NCBI GenBank assembly: GCA_007745835.1
Contig: CP036424.1
Coordinates: forward strand, 2,777,968 to 2,841,967
Direction: 5' to 3'
DNA: 64,000 bases
Source of the DNA: Planctomycetes bacterium MalM25
GTDB lineage: Bacteria; Planctomycetota; Planctomycetia; Pirellulales; Lacipirellulaceae
Shown: positions 44,801 through 54,551 of the stretch, piece after piece
Layout: the number at the start of each line of letters is the position of its first letter
Position numbering within the stretch: position 1 is the first letter of the stretch
Notes under the pieces: generated by a model
What the model saw: the letters and a program-made list of their open reading frames with translations, nothing else
Databases searched by the model: none
What the model was told of the DNA's origin: nothing
Position numbers and translations under genes: made by a program

Positions 44801-45898
44801 ATGGCTTTGAACCGGGCGGTTCTCATTGGCTTGCTCTTGCTCCCCGGCGTCGCGGCGCCGGCGGGAGAGAGTGACGCCGATCCCCTTGCGGAGCTCCCGG
44901 TTGCGGCGGCCCCCGGCCAGCCGAAGTCGTGCTGCACGCTGCCGAGCCGCTTCGGCGCGATCCCGGTGGCGACCCGGCTCTCGGTCGAGCCGAGCGATGT
45001 GGGCGCGCGCGTGCTGGTCGACGGCGAGCTGTTCGCCGAGTACGTGACCAAGGCGGGGCGGCAGCCGATCGTCTGGCCCATCCGCAACGCTTCGGGCCAA
45101 GAGATGACCCGCAGCTGGCCCATGGGCCCAAAGCTCGCCGCGGAAGAAGAGGACCACCCGCACCACCAGTCGCTCTGGTTCTCGCACGGCGGTGTAAACG
45201 GGCACGACTTCTGGCATCAGGCCAAGGGCACGGGCGAGGGGCGTCCGCGGATCGTTCACAAGGAGTTTGTCCGCAGCCAGATCGACGCGGGCGACACGGT
45301 CGTCGTCGAGACCACAAACGATTGGACCGCCGCGGGTGAGAACGTCTTGGCCGACACCCGCACGCTCGTGTTCGGATTGCTCAACGGCGGGGGCGATTCC
45401 CCCTCGGCCCGCTACATCGACTTCACAATCACCCTGAAAGCCGAATACGGCCCGGCGACCTTCGCCGACACGAAGGAGGGCTCGTTCGCGGTCCGCGTGC
45501 CGGGCGCGATGAAGCTCGACGCCGGCTTAGGGGGCCAGATCCTCAACGACCGCGGCCAGGCCGACGCCGAGGCGTGGGGACACGCCGCCTCTTGGGTCGC
45601 CTACAGCGGGCCGCTGGCGGTCGCTCCCGAGGACGGAGAGGCTGCCCGCGGCGGGCTGGTCATGATGAGCCACCCCGAGTCGTTCCGCCCCCGCTGTCGC
45701 TGGCACGTCCGTGGCTACGGCCTCTTTGCCGCCAATCCATTCGGCGAGAGCGATTTCCCGGCGGATAGGCCCCGCCAGGGGACATACATTCTCGAGACGG
45801 GTGAATCGTTGACGCTCCGCTATCGCGTTGTGTTCTTCGAGGGGCCCGCCCTCTCGGCCGACTTTGCCGGGTGGTACGAGCAATTCGCGTTGAACTAG
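44801..45898 (+). CDS. Exported DUF6807 (PmoA-like) family protein
   Basis: A 365-residue protein with a signal peptide (about 1-21, from the ATG at 44801). Segments typical of DUF6807, often labelled methane oxygenase PmoA by annotation pipelines although unrelated in function, include EDHPHHQSLWFSHGGVNGHD, GHAASWVAYSGPL and MMSHPESFRPRCRWHVRGYG. The His-rich HPHHQS motif may bind metal. The fold is likely a beta-sandwich acting on sugars. It lies upstream of a Gfo/Idh/MocA oxidoreductase, a frequent pairing in planctomycete carbohydrate catabolism. Function not established. Confidence 0.85.
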   Translation: MALNRAVLIGLLLLPGVAAPAGESDADPLAELPVAAAPGQPKSCCTLPSRFGAIPVATRLSVEPSDVGARVLVDGELFAEYVTKAGRQPIVWPIRNASGQEMTRSWPMGPKLAAEEEDHPHHQSLWFSHGGVNGHDFWHQAKGTGEGRPRIVHKEFVRSQIDAGDTVVVETTNDWTAAGENVLADTRTLVFGLLNGGGDSPSARYIDFTITLKAEYGPATFADTKEGSFAVRVPGAMKLDAGLGGQILNDRGQADAEAWGHAASWVAYSGPLAVAPEDGEAARGGLVMMSHPESFRPRCRWHVRGYGLFAANPFGESDFPADRPRQGTYILETGESLTLRYRVVFFEGPALSADFAGWYEQFALN

Positions 45899-45997
45899 AA
45901 TCGGATTGACCAGCTCACCGCGGGCTGGGACCTGGGCCGGGTCGCGGCTTGGGGGCGCCTCCTCAATACTTCCTCGTTTCCGAGTTGAGACACCACG

Positions 45998-47446
45998 ATG
46001 TCGATCGATCGCCGTCTGTTTATGTCGGGAGCCGCCGCCGCCGGGGCTTCGTTGCTGAGCTCCCCGAGCTTGGCCGCCTCGAAGAGTGTGGCCGACCTCC
46101 GGATCGCAGTGGTGGGCGTGCGGGGGCGTGGTCGTGAGCACTTGATGGGGCTCGGCAAGAACGTTGTCGCGGTCTGTGACATCGACCGCGAAGTCCTCAA
46201 CAAGCAGGCCCAACTGCACGGCGAGAAGACCGGCCGCACGCTGGCCAAGTACGTCGACTTCCGCGAGATGCTCCAGAAGGAAGACCTGGACGGCGTCTCC
46301 ATCGCCACGCCCAACCACACGCACTGCCTCATCGGCATCGCGGCGCTCGAAGCGGGCAAGCACGTCTACACCGAGAAACCGATCTCGCACAACGTGTGGG
46401 AGGGCCGGCAACTCGTGGCCGCGGCGCGCAAGCACGACCGACTCGTCCAGTGCGGCACGCAATCGCGTTCCAGCCCGAGCCTCATGAAGGCGGTCGATTG
46501 GGTGCGTGGCGGGCAACTCGGCGCAGTGCAGTACGCGATCGGCACCTGCTACAAGCCGCGCAAGGCGATCGGCAAGCTCGATCAGCCACTCCGCATCCCC
46601 GACACCATCGACTACGACCTCTGGTGCGGCCCCGCCGAGATGCGGGACCTCTACCGCCCCCAGCTGCACTATGACTGGCACTGGGACACGAACACGGGCA
46701 ACGGCGACATGGGCAACCAGGGCATCCACCAGATGGACATCGCCCGCTGGTTCCTCGGCGAAGAGGGCATGGCGCCCCGCACGATGAGCCTCGGCGGCCG
46801 CCTCGGCTACGACGACGCCGCCAACACGCCCAACACGCAGGTCGTCTACCACGACTACGCCGCCGCTCCGCTGATCTTCGAGACCCGCGGCCTGCCGCGC
46901 TCGAAGGCGGCCCAGAAACAGTGGGGCAGCCAGATGGATCGCTACCGCGGCTCGGGCATCGGCGTCATCGTCCAGTGCGAGGGGGGCCACGTCCTCATCC
47001 CCAGCTACACCGAAGCGATCGCCTACGATCGCACGGGCAAGCAGGTCGAGCACTGGCGGGGCGGCGGAGACCACTTCCGAAACTGGCTCGAAGCCATCGT
47101 GGCCGGCGATCGCTCGCTCCTCAACGGCGAGATCCAAGAGGGGCACGTCTCTAGTTCGCTCTGCCACATCGGCGGCGTGTCGCACGAGTTGGGCACGAAG
47201 ATGACGGCCGACGAGATCGCCGAGTCGGTCGCCGCCGACCCGCTGCTGAGCGGCGCCTTCGACCGGATGGCGGCCCACTTGCGCGCCAACGACGTCGATA
47301 TCGACAGCGAAACCGAGTCGCTGACTCTTGGGCCTTGGGTCGATGTCGACGCCGAGACCGAACGCTTCTCCGGCCCCGCCGGGGCCGAGAAACTGTTCCG
47401 ACGTGAGGGCCGCGCCGAGTTCCGGGTCAGCGACCTGGGGGCGTAA
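45998..47446 (+). CDS. Gfo/Idh/MocA-family oxidoreductase with Tat signal
   Basis: A 482-residue NAD(P)-dependent oxidoreductase. A twin-arginine leader (DRRLFMSGAAAAGASLL) suggests export, as in many planctomycete members. Rossmann fold: RIAVVGVRGRGREHL, VVAVCDIDREVLNKQ, GVSIATPNHTHCLIG and the family EKPIS motif (HVYTEKPISHN). Substrate domain: WHWDTNTGNGDMGNQGIHQM with catalytic-type His residues. Substrates are usually sugars or inositols; which one is unknown. 99 bases after the DUF6807 gene, probably co-transcribed. Confidence 0.9.
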   Translation: MSIDRRLFMSGAAAAGASLLSSPSLAASKSVADLRIAVVGVRGRGREHLMGLGKNVVAVCDIDREVLNKQAQLHGEKTGRTLAKYVDFREMLQKEDLDGVSIATPNHTHCLIGIAALEAGKHVYTEKPISHNVWEGRQLVAAARKHDRLVQCGTQSRSSPSLMKAVDWVRGGQLGAVQYAIGTCYKPRKAIGKLDQPLRIPDTIDYDLWCGPAEMRDLYRPQLHYDWHWDTNTGNGDMGNQGIHQMDIARWFLGEEGMAPRTMSLGGRLGYDDAANTPNTQVVYHDYAAAPLIFETRGLPRSKAAQKQWGSQMDRYRGSGIGVIVQCEGGHVLIPSYTEAIAYDRTGKQVEHWRGGGDHFRNWLEAIVAGDRSLLNGEIQEGHVSSSLCHIGGVSHELGTKMTADEIAESVAADPLLSGAFDRMAAHLRANDVDIDSETESLTLGPWVDVDAETERFSGPAGAEKLFRREGRAEFRVSDLGA

Positions 47447-47623
47447 ACCCCAGCCGCTCGGCCTGCCGATCGGCTCTCCTATCCCCCGCGACGCGGCGTG
47501 CCGATTTTATTCGGCGCCGCGTTGGACGGGCGGGGTTGCATTAAGTGTCGCGGGTTGGGGCGAACCTCCCCGCGTCCGCCGAGCTTGATTCGGCGGCAGG
47601 AACCCTGGCACGAGGCACCCCCC

Positions 47624-49096
47624 ATGATGAACTGCACTCCCCCTGCGCGCCGATCGCGACGTTCTCAACCGCTTGCTTACGCGTCGCTCCTCGCTTCGGC
47701 ATTGGCGTCCGCCACCCACTCGCACGCCGCGGCGCCGGGGGTTCCTGCACTGGGCGGGAGCGCCGCGGGCTACGTCGAGTACGCAGTCGATTCCCTGCCG
47801 CAGCACTTCACGGGCCCGGGGATCTCCGCCTTCGATAACACGCCCATCGACAACGCAATCACCGACGCGGGCGCCGAGCTGGGCCGCGTCCTCTTTTACG
47901 ATCCGCGGCTGAGTCACAACGACGGAACATCCTGCGCCAGCTGCCACACGCAGGCGACCGGCTTCACCGACTCGGAGCAGTTCAGCGAAGGCTTCGAGGG
48001 GGGCCTGACCGGGCGCCACTCGATGGGCCTCTCGAACGCGAGGTGGTACGAGAGCGGGCGGTTCTTCTGGGACGAGCGTGCCGCCACCCTCGAAGACCAG
48101 GTCCTCGGCCCGATCCAGGACGCGGTCGAGATGGGGTCCGACCTGACGCAGCTCGTCTCGGAGCTGAACGACACGGAGTACTACCCGGTCCTCTTCGAGC
48201 GAGCGTTCGGGGACTCGAACGTGACCTCCGACCGGATGGCCAAGGCGATGGCTCAGTTCGTGCGGTCGATGGCGAGTTACCAGTCCCCCTTCGACCGGGC
48301 GGTCGCCGCCGGCTCGGTCGCCTCGCCCAACTTCGCCGCGGTGGACGACATCGAGAACCCGACCGAGGTGACCGCGGGGCACGCTCTCTTCCAGCAGGAG
48401 TGTGCGGGCTGCCATCGCACGGTCGCCCAGGCCGCCAACGAGACGCACAACATCGGCCTGCCCCGGATCGACGCCGACGGCGACGGCGAACTCGACAGCG
48501 ACGACGGCGCCGGGGATCAGCAGTTCAAGGTCCCCTCGCTGCGCAACATCGCCATGCGGGGACGCTTCATGCACGACGGGCGGTTCCAGACACTCGCCGA
48601 GGTGGTCGAGTTCTACTCCAGCGGCGTGACCAACAACGGCGACCGGCTGGGCGTCGGCCTCCGGGTGGGGGGCTTCGGCTTCAGCGAAACGGAGAAGGCT
48701 GCCCTGGTCGCGTTCCTCGAGAGCCTCACCGACGAGGAGTTCCTCATGTCGGAGCTGTTCAGCAATCCGTTGGTCGCGCTCGACGGTGACTACGACGGCA
48801 GCGGCGTGGTCGACGACGACGACCGGCTCGCCTGGGCGGCCCAATTCGGCCTCGGCGAGGAAGACGTCAGCGGACCCCTGATGGCCGATGGCAACGGCGA
48901 CGGCGTCGTCGATGCGGCCGACTACTCGATCTGGCGAGACAACCTCGGCACCCGTTGGGACGACGCGGTGGCGGCCCTGGCGCAGGCCGTGCCGGAACCA
49001 TCGACCTGGCTACTGGCGATGCTCGCGCTGGCCACGCCCCGTCGTCGTGCCCGGCGCGAACCGCTTGCTCTCTACTCGCCGAACTCTTCGGTGTAG
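47624..49096 (+). CDS. Di-haem cytochrome c peroxidase (MauG family) with dockerin-like loops and PEP-CTERM
   Basis: 490 residues from the ATG at 47624 (ATG at 47627 also possible); signal peptide about 17-36. The peroxidase body has two c-type haem motifs, CASCH (C104-H108) and CAGCH (C260-H264), with [18 protein letters not shown] and [19 protein letters not shown], typical of CcpA/MauG proteins. It then has two calcium-loop segments ([37 protein letters not shown]) and [12 protein letters not shown] plus a basic end. So a periplasmic-type redox enzyme is converted to a surface-sorted protein. The 3' end overlaps the convergent pyrophosphatase gene by 25 bases. Confidence 0.88.
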   Translation: MMNCTPPARRSRRSQPLAYASLLASALASATHSHAAAPGVPALGGSAAGYVEYAVDSLPQHFTGPGISAFDNTPIDNAITDAGAELGRVLFYDPRLSHNDGTSCASCHTQATGFTDSEQFSEGFEGGLTGRHSMGLSNARWYESGRFFWDERAATLEDQVLGPIQDAVEMGSDLTQLVSELNDTEYYPVLFERAFGDSNVTSDRMAKAMAQFVRSMASYQSPFDRAVAAGSVASPNFAAVDDIENPTEVTAGHALFQQECAGCHRTVAQAANETHNIGLPRIDADGDGELDSDDGAGDQQFKVPSLRNIAMRGRFMHDGRFQTLAEVVEFYSSGVTNNGDRLGVGLRVGGFGFSETEKAALVAFLESLTDEEFLMSELFSNPLVALDGDYDGSGVVDDDDRLAWAAQFGLGEEDVSGPLMADGNGDGVVDAADYSIWRDNLGTRWDDAVAALAQAVPEPSTWLLAMLALATPRRRARREPLALYSPNSSV

Positions 49097-49686
49097 TCGG
49101 CCATCGCCGCCTCGACGACGGTGATGGCGTGGTCGCGGCCGTAGGGGGCGTCGATCTTGACCTCGGCCGCCTCTTCGGGGGTGAGCGACTTGTAGATGCT
49201 GAAGTAGTGCCGCAGGCGATCGACCATCACCTTCGGAAGCTCGGAGATGTCGTTGACGCCGCTCCACATGGCGTCGTTCTCCAGGACGGCGATGATCTTG
49301 TCGTCCGCCTCTCCGTTGTCGAGCATCGGCAGCCCGCCCACAACGCGGGCGTTGACGATCGTCTCGGGGTTGGTGATCGGGCGCTCGCTGATGACGCAGA
49401 TGTCGAGGGGGTCGCCGTCACCCGCTTGCGAGTCGGGCATCAACGACTGGACCCGTTTGCCGCAAAACGTCCGCGGGATGAACCCGTAAAGCGACGGCGC
49501 AAACGCTGACGTGCGGTTCGGGCGGTCGACCCGCAGGTAGCCGGTCTTCTTGTCCAGTTCGTACTTCACCCGGTCGAACGGGGTCAGCTCGATGTACGCG
49601 TGGACGATCTCCGGCGGCTTGGGGCCCAGGTCGAGCCCGTGCCAGGGGTGCGGTCGCCAGCGGAAGAAGGGCTGCGGGAAGCTCAT
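49072..49686 (-). CDS. ppa: Inorganic pyrophosphatase
   Basis: A 204-residue soluble family I pyrophosphatase hydrolysing PPi to two phosphates. Start ATG at 49686. Active-site motif [16 protein letters not shown] (the DxDPxD metal ligands), [16 protein letters not shown] and [12 protein letters not shown] are visible. It lies 97 bases downstream of a PPi-type phosphofructokinase gene on the same strand; the juxtaposition of a PPi-consuming and a PPi-using enzyme is notable. Overlaps the convergent peroxidase gene at the 3' end. Confidence 0.95.
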   Translation of the reverse strand: MSFPQPFFRWRPHPWHGLDLGPKPPEIVHAYIELTPFDRVKYELDKKTGYLRVDRPNRTSAFAPSLYGFIPRTFCGKRVQSLMPDSQAGDGDPLDICVISERPITNPETIVNARVVGGLPMLDNGEADDKIIAVLENDAMWSGVNDISELPKVMVDRLRHYFSIYKSLTPEEAAEVKIDAPYGRDHAITVVEAAMADYTEEFGE

Positions 49687-49783
49687 AATGGGCTGATGGC
49701 TCTCGGCTTTCAGCGGATCGGCTTGGGAATGGTATGCGTGCACAAGCCGACGGCCGATGGCCGCGGCCTAGAGCCTGACCGCT

Positions 49784-51109
49784 CTACATCTCTTCTTCGT
49801 TGACGTAGGTCTCGAGGAAGCGGGTGAGCTTCTGGAAGTCGCTGTCTTGCTCGATATAACGGACCACCGTGACCAGGGTCTCGGGGTCGACCAGCTCCTC
49901 GAACGGCACGTAGAGCAGCTGCAGCTGGCCCTCGCAGCTGACCATCACGCCGTTGTGGCCGTTCTCGACCAGCGCGCGGTAGGCGCCGACGCCCAACTGA
50001 CTGCCGAGCATCACGTCGAACGCGTGCGGCACCGTGCAACGCGATTCGTAGCCGAGTTGAACCGGCTTGACCTGCCGCTTCTCCCCACCGTGCTGCCGGG
50101 CGTACTCGGCCTCGATTAGCTCGGCGAACAGCGTGTAGAGGCTGATGTCGGAGATCTTGATGTGGCCGTGGTCGTCGCGTGAGGCGCCCTCCACGTGCTT
50201 GTACGGGAGCAGCTCGGCGAGGCCTTCGGCGATCACGATGATGCCGTACTCCTTCCCTTCACGCTCGCGCGTGGTCATCGTCAGCACGATCCGGCGGATC
50301 ACCTCGTCGAGGTTCATCACCTCGCGGGTGTGCGATTCGCCGGTGGTCGGGTCGGTGTACTCTTCGGTGGTGCGGTACTTGCCGGCGATGTCCTCGACGC
50401 TGATGACGAGGCTCGCCTCGCCCGCGATCGCCACGCCGTAAGCGAGCCAGCCGGCCGACCGGCCCATCGACTCGACGAGGAAGTAGTTCCGATTCGCCTC
50501 GGCGTCGGCGAGCAGGTTGCGGACCTCGGTGGCGAGGAAATCAACCGCGGTGAAGTAACCGAACGTGAAGTCGATGCCGCGGTAATCGTTGTCGATGGTC
50601 TTGGGCAGGTGGACCACCGGCAGTGTCTTGGAGCCCTCCGGCAGACGGTCCTGGAACATCTTGAACTTGTTGGCCGTCTTCAGCGTGTCGTCACCGCCGA
50701 TCGAGATCAGGGCGTCCACGCCGATCGAGGTGAGCGCCTCGTAAACGTTCTTCAGCGGCTGCGAACGCTCCGGGTCTTCCAGGTGCGACGGGTGACTGAT
50801 CATCTTGCCCGGGTTGGCTCGGGCCGTGCCGATCATGATGCCCCGCTTGCTGCGCGTGCGGCTGAGCATCTGGTGATCGATCATCACGTAATCGTCGCCC
50901 TCGACCAGCGGCTTCGCAGCATCGAAGTCGATCAGGTTCGAGTAGCCGTGCTTCACGCCGACCACTTCAACCCCGTTGCGGAGGAACGAGACGGCCGCGG
51001 CCGAAATCACCGCGTTGGCGGCCGGCGCCGGGCCGCCCGCGAACAGGATCGCCACCCGCTTGAACGGGGACTCGTGCTTCGTGGGGCGGGCGAGGCTGTT
51101 ATCGGGCAT
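49784..51109 (-). CDS. pfp: 6-phosphofructokinase, pyrophosphate-dependent type
   Basis: A 441-residue phosphofructokinase. The start is set at the ATG at 51109 (MPDNSLARPTKHESPFKR). ILFAGGPAPAANAVISA is the N-terminal phosphate loop. ISIGGDDTLKTA has Asp where ATP-dependent enzymes have Gly (GGDGS). LPKTIDNDYRGIDFTFGY has Lys where ATP enzymes have Gly (PGTIDND). Both residues mark PPi as phosphoryl donor. ESMGRSAGWLAYG and YESRCTVPHAFDVMLG are substrate-site segments. The reaction is reversible, so it can serve glycolysis and gluconeogenesis. Donor specificity is inferred from residues only. Confidence 0.92.
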   Translation of the reverse strand: MPDNSLARPTKHESPFKRVAILFAGGPAPAANAVISAAAVSFLRNGVEVVGVKHGYSNLIDFDAAKPLVEGDDYVMIDHQMLSRTRSKRGIMIGTARANPGKMISHPSHLEDPERSQPLKNVYEALTSIGVDALISIGGDDTLKTANKFKMFQDRLPEGSKTLPVVHLPKTIDNDYRGIDFTFGYFTAVDFLATEVRNLLADAEANRNYFLVESMGRSAGWLAYGVAIAGEASLVISVEDIAGKYRTTEEYTDPTTGESHTREVMNLDEVIRRIVLTMTTREREGKEYGIIVIAEGLAELLPYKHVEGASRDDHGHIKISDISLYTLFAELIEAEYARQHGGEKRQVKPVQLGYESRCTVPHAFDVMLGSQLGVGAYRALVENGHNGVMVSCEGQLQLLYVPFEELVDPETLVTVVRYIEQDSDFQKLTRFLETYVNEEEM

Positions 51110-51329
51110 GGTCGCGAGCGGGGTCGAGAGGCGGGAGGACGGGGGGAGGGAAACGACTCGTCGAGCCGAGAGTTTACTCCACCACCGCCGGGCCGTTAAT
51201 GGGCCCGCCACCGCCAATCAGCCGCAAAAACGCGGCACGAACCGATGCTCCGCGTGAGGGGCCGGGAGCGCCCCGCCGACACGGCCCATACGTCCGCTCA
51301 CTGGAAACGAACCTGCCGCCAATCGGATC

Positions 51330-52679
51330 CTACTTCCCGCCGGTGAAAGTCCGCTCGACAAAGGTCGTGTCGATGCGAGCCTCGGAGAACGCCGTGTGGC
51401 TGAGAATCTCTTTGTGCAGCGGGATGACGGTCTTGATGCCATCGACCTTCAGCTCGGCGAGCGCCCGCAACATGCTGGCAATCGCCTCCTCGCGGGTCGG
51501 CTGGTGGACCAGCAGCTTGCCGATCATCGAGTCGTAGTACGGCGGGACCGAGTAGCCCGAGTGGGCGTGGGACTCGAACCGCACGCCGAAACCGCCCGGA
51601 ACGATCAGCCGCTCGATCTTGCCGGGCGAGGGCTGAAAGTTCTTGGCCGGGTCTTCGGCGTTGATGCGGCACTCGATCGCGTGGCCGTTGCGGGGGATGT
51701 CCTCCTGCTTGAGCCACAGCTTCTCGCCTGAGCCGACCCGCAACTGCCCCTTGATGAGATCGAAGCCGGTCACCAGTTCGGTCACCGGGTGCTCGACCTG
51801 GATGCGGGCGTTGACTTCGATGAAGTAGTAATTGTTGTCCTTGTCGACAATGAACTCGACTGTCGCCGCGTTGTGGTACTCCGAAGCCAGGATCAACTGC
51901 ACCGCCGACTCGCACATGGCGAGGCGGGTCTCTTCGGTGATGTTCGGGCTGGGCGACTCCTCGATGAGCTTCTGGTGCCGCCGCTGGGTCGAGCAGTCGC
52001 GTTCCCACAGGTGGATCGCGTTGCCGTGCTTGTCGGCGAGGACCTGCACCTCGACGTGGCGGGGGTGCTCGATGTACTTCTCGAGGTAGACGTCGCCGTT
52101 GCCGAAGGCGGCCTCGGCCTCGGCCTTGGCCTGCTGCAGGGCCGACTTGAGCGAGAGCTCGTTCGAGGCGACTCGCATGCCCTTGCCGCCGCCGCCGGCG
52201 GTCGCCTTGATCAGGACGGGGTAGCCGACCTCGTTGGCGAACTTGACCGCTTCGGCCTCGTCCTCGATGCAACCGTCGCTGCCGGGCACGACCGGCACGT
52301 CGGCCGATCGTGCGATCTCGCGGGCGGTGTTCTTATCGCCCAGCTTCGCCATCGCCTCGGGCGAGGGGCCGATGAAATCGATCTGGCAGTTGCGGCAGAT
52401 CTCATTGAAGTGCGCGTTCTCCGACAGGAAGCCGAAGCCGGGGTGGATCGCCTCGACGTCGCCCACCTCGGCGGCGGCGATCACGTTGGCGATTTTCAGG
52501 TAGCTGTCGGCCGCTCGCGCGGGGCCGATGCAGTAAGCCTCGTCCGCCAGCTCAAGGTAATTCGCGCCGCGATCCCCCTCGCTGAAGACAGCAACGGTCT
52601 CGATGCCGAGTTCACGGCAGGCGCGGATCACTCGCAAAGCGATCTCGCCGCGGTTCGCGATCAATATCCTGCGGTACAT
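51330..52679 (-). CDS. accC: Acetyl-CoA carboxylase, biotin carboxylase subunit
   Basis: A 449-residue ATP-grasp enzyme carboxylating biotin on AccB in the first step of fatty-acid synthesis. The ATG at 52679 is chosen over a GTG one codon earlier. Signatures: [48 protein letters not shown] (glycine-rich ATP loop), [18 protein letters not shown] and [17 protein letters not shown]. Length is standard for AccC. It follows accB by 63 bases in a likely operon (peptidase-accB-accC). Confidence 0.97.
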   Translation of the reverse strand: MYRRILIANRGEIALRVIRACRELGIETVAVFSEGDRGANYLELADEAYCIGPARAADSYLKIANVIAAAEVGDVEAIHPGFGFLSENAHFNEICRNCQIDFIGPSPEAMAKLGDKNTAREIARSADVPVVPGSDGCIEDEAEAVKFANEVGYPVLIKATAGGGGKGMRVASNELSLKSALQQAKAEAEAAFGNGDVYLEKYIEHPRHVEVQVLADKHGNAIHLWERDCSTQRRHQKLIEESPSPNITEETRLAMCESAVQLILASEYHNAATVEFIVDKDNNYYFIEVNARIQVEHPVTELVTGFDLIKGQLRVGSGEKLWLKQEDIPRNGHAIECRINAEDPAKNFQPSPGKIERLIVPGGFGVRFESHAHSGYSVPPYYDSMIGKLLVHQPTREEAIASMLRALAELKVDGIKTVIPLHKEILSHTAFSEARIDTTFVERTFTGGK

Positions 52680-52742
52680 CACAACGCCGACGAGCGGCGA
52701 CCTCTCTGGGAAGGCGACAGGCCTAGGGGGGGACGCGGCACG

Positions 52743-53249
52743 CTACTCGAGGCTGAACAGCGGCTGGCCGAATTCGACCGCCGCGCCGTTCTCCACCAGG
52801 ATGGCGCTGATCTTGCCGCTGGTCTCGGCGGGGATCTCGTTGAAGACCTTCATCGCCTCGATGATGCAGATGGTCGTGTCCGCGCCGACCTGGTCGCCCA
52901 CCTTCACGAAGGGCGCCGACTCGGGGCTAGACGACAGGTAAAACGTGCCGACCATCGGGCTGTTGATCGTCTTGCCGGCGGCGGGCGTCGCGGGGGCGGC
53001 CTCCGCGGGCGGGGCGGCGGGGGCCGGAGCTGGCGCGGCCGGCGCCGGAGCGACTTGCGGCAGACTCGGCGCGACGGCCATCACGGGCTGGTCACCGCCG
53101 CGACGGAGCCTAACGCGCTGGGGCCCCTGCCGGAGGTCGATCTCCGACAGATCGTGCTCGTTCATCAATGAAACGAGCTTCTTCACACGCGAGACGTCGA
53201 ACACGTCCGCCTGGTTCTCGGTAGCGTCTTTCTTCGAGTCGTCTGCCAC
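52743..53249 (-). CDS. accB: Acetyl-CoA carboxylase biotin carboxyl carrier protein
   Basis: A 168-residue carrier with GTG start at 53249 (GAGG about 9 bases upstream). An N-terminal domain ([18 protein letters not shown]) is followed by an Ala/Pro-rich flexible linker (about 60-93) and the biotinyl domain with [15 protein letters not shown], where Lys of EAMK carries biotin. The [15 protein letters not shown] segment is the typical thumb region. Sits between the peptidase gene and accC, the usual bacterial accBC arrangement. Confidence 0.97.
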   Translation of the reverse strand: MADDSKKDATENQADVFDVSRVKKLVSLMNEHDLSEIDLRQGPQRVRLRRGGDQPVMAVAPSLPQVAPAPAAPAPAPAAPPAEAAPATPAAGKTINSPMVGTFYLSSSPESAPFVKVGDQVGADTTICIIEAMKVFNEIPAETSGKISAILVENGAAVEFGQPLFSLE

Positions 53250-53369
53250 GGCCGAAGCCTCGTCTTGAATCTACGGTTACAGAGCCACGGGGGCCGCCTG
53301 CGCGCCCTCCGCGATGGGCCCCGTAGTTTAGTCGGGTGGGGGGGTGGCCACCAGTCCGAGGTCTGAGGA

Positions 53370-54458
53370 TCAGAGCAGGCTCTCCCCGAGCGTCTTGGGG
53401 ACGTCCGAGAGCAGCTCGTAGCCGGTCTTGGTGACCAGCACGTCGTCCTCGATCCGGACGCCTCCCCAGTCGGGGATATAGATCCCGGGTTCGACCGTCA
53501 CCACCATGCCGGGGCGGAGCTCGGTCTCCTGGTTCCGCCCGAGACGGGGTCCCTCGTGGACTTCCAGGCCGAGGCCGTGTCCCAGCCCATGGCCGAACCG
53601 CTTGCCGAATCCCGCCTTCGTGATGACCTTGCGGGCGGCGGCGTCGACCGAATCGCAGGTGACCCCGGGACGGATCGCCTCGATGCCGGCAAGTTGGGCC
53701 TCGAGCACCGTGTTGTAGACCTTCTCGAACCGCTTCGAGGGCTTCTGGGTCACCACCATCCGCGTCAGGTCGCTGGCGTACAGCGGGGCGTAGACCCCCC
53801 AGTCGATCAGCGTGAACGGGTGATCCCCGACGGGCGCGTCGGTCGGCGTGGCGTGCGGCAACGCCGCCCTCGGTCCCGCGGCGACGATCGGCGGGAAGCT
53901 GAGGCACTTGCCGCCGAATCGGCGGGCTTGGTACTCCAGCTCGCGGGCCAAGTCGTTCTCGGTCGCTTCGGGCGTCCACGAAGCCCGCACGACCTCCAGG
54001 GCCCGCTTGGCCAAGTGGGCGGCGTGGCGGATCGCCTCGACCTCGCTCCGGTCCTTGATGAGCCGGAGCGACTCGACCATCGAGGCGAGCCCAACGAGTT
54101 GCGTCCCGACCAGCTCCTCGGCGAGGCCCTGGTGCGTGGCGACGGTCATCGACGCCGACTCGTATCCGAGGCGTTCGACGCCCGCCTCCTTGGTCAACTG
54201 AGCGACGGCGGGCAGCATCCGCTCGCCCGTCTCGCGGACGTGGAGCCGCAAGCCGGGGCACTCTTCCCCGAGCTGAATCGTGTACCGCGGGTCCGTGACC
54301 AGCACTGCGTCGTCGCTGGTGACCAGCAGGTAGCTGTCGTCGCCGGTGAAGCCGGTCAGGTAGGTGACGTTCGTGAAGCTGGTGACCAGCAGGGCGTCGA
54401 TCTTCTCTCGCCGGCAGAGCTGGCGGAGCTTGGCTCGCCGCTTCTCGTGGGTTGGCAT
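53370..54458 (-). CDS. Xaa-Pro aminopeptidase (M24 family)
   Basis: A 362-residue dimetal peptidase that removes an N-terminal residue before proline. The start at 54458 (MPTHEKRRAKLRQLC) gives a creatinase-like N-domain (about 1-130). The pita-bread catalytic domain shows all five metal ligands: LIDWGVYAPLYASDLTR (two Asp), GHGLGHGLGLEVHEGP (His), TVEPGIYIP (Glu) and VRIEDDVLVT (Glu). It precedes accB, as is common in many bacteria. 120 bases separate it from accB. Confidence 0.95.
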   Translation of the reverse strand: MPTHEKRRAKLRQLCRREKIDALLVTSFTNVTYLTGFTGDDSYLLVTSDDAVLVTDPRYTIQLGEECPGLRLHVRETGERMLPAVAQLTKEAGVERLGYESASMTVATHQGLAEELVGTQLVGLASMVESLRLIKDRSEVEAIRHAAHLAKRALEVVRASWTPEATENDLARELEYQARRFGGKCLSFPPIVAAGPRAALPHATPTDAPVGDHPFTLIDWGVYAPLYASDLTRMVVTQKPSKRFEKVYNTVLEAQLAGIEAIRPGVTCDSVDAAARKVITKAGFGKRFGHGLGHGLGLEVHEGPRLGRNQETELRPGMVVTVEPGIYIPDWGGVRIEDDVLVTKTGYELLSDVPKTLGESLL

Positions 54459-54551
54459 CTTGCGTCCCGGGGCTTGTGGCCTGCGGAGGTAAAACCTCAC
54501 ACACGGTCACAAGCGTATCGGGACGCGAGGTCCAACGGCAAGGCGGCGGGC

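Noticed and set aside
44801-45898. Methane monooxygenase subunit (PmoA name used for this family)
   Set aside because: The protein is a soluble exported beta-rich protein without the membrane helices of particulate methane monooxygenase; the label is a misnomer.
51789-53171. Long plus-strand open frame over accC and accB
   Set aside because: Antisense shadow of two certain genes; composition is repetitive Val/Asp/Gly/Arg with no recognisable motif.
53200-53225. TCCGCCTGG, similar to the hairpin loop core, in accB
   Set aside because: The flanking bases do not form a convincing stem and the match lies in coding sequence, so it is chance similarity.
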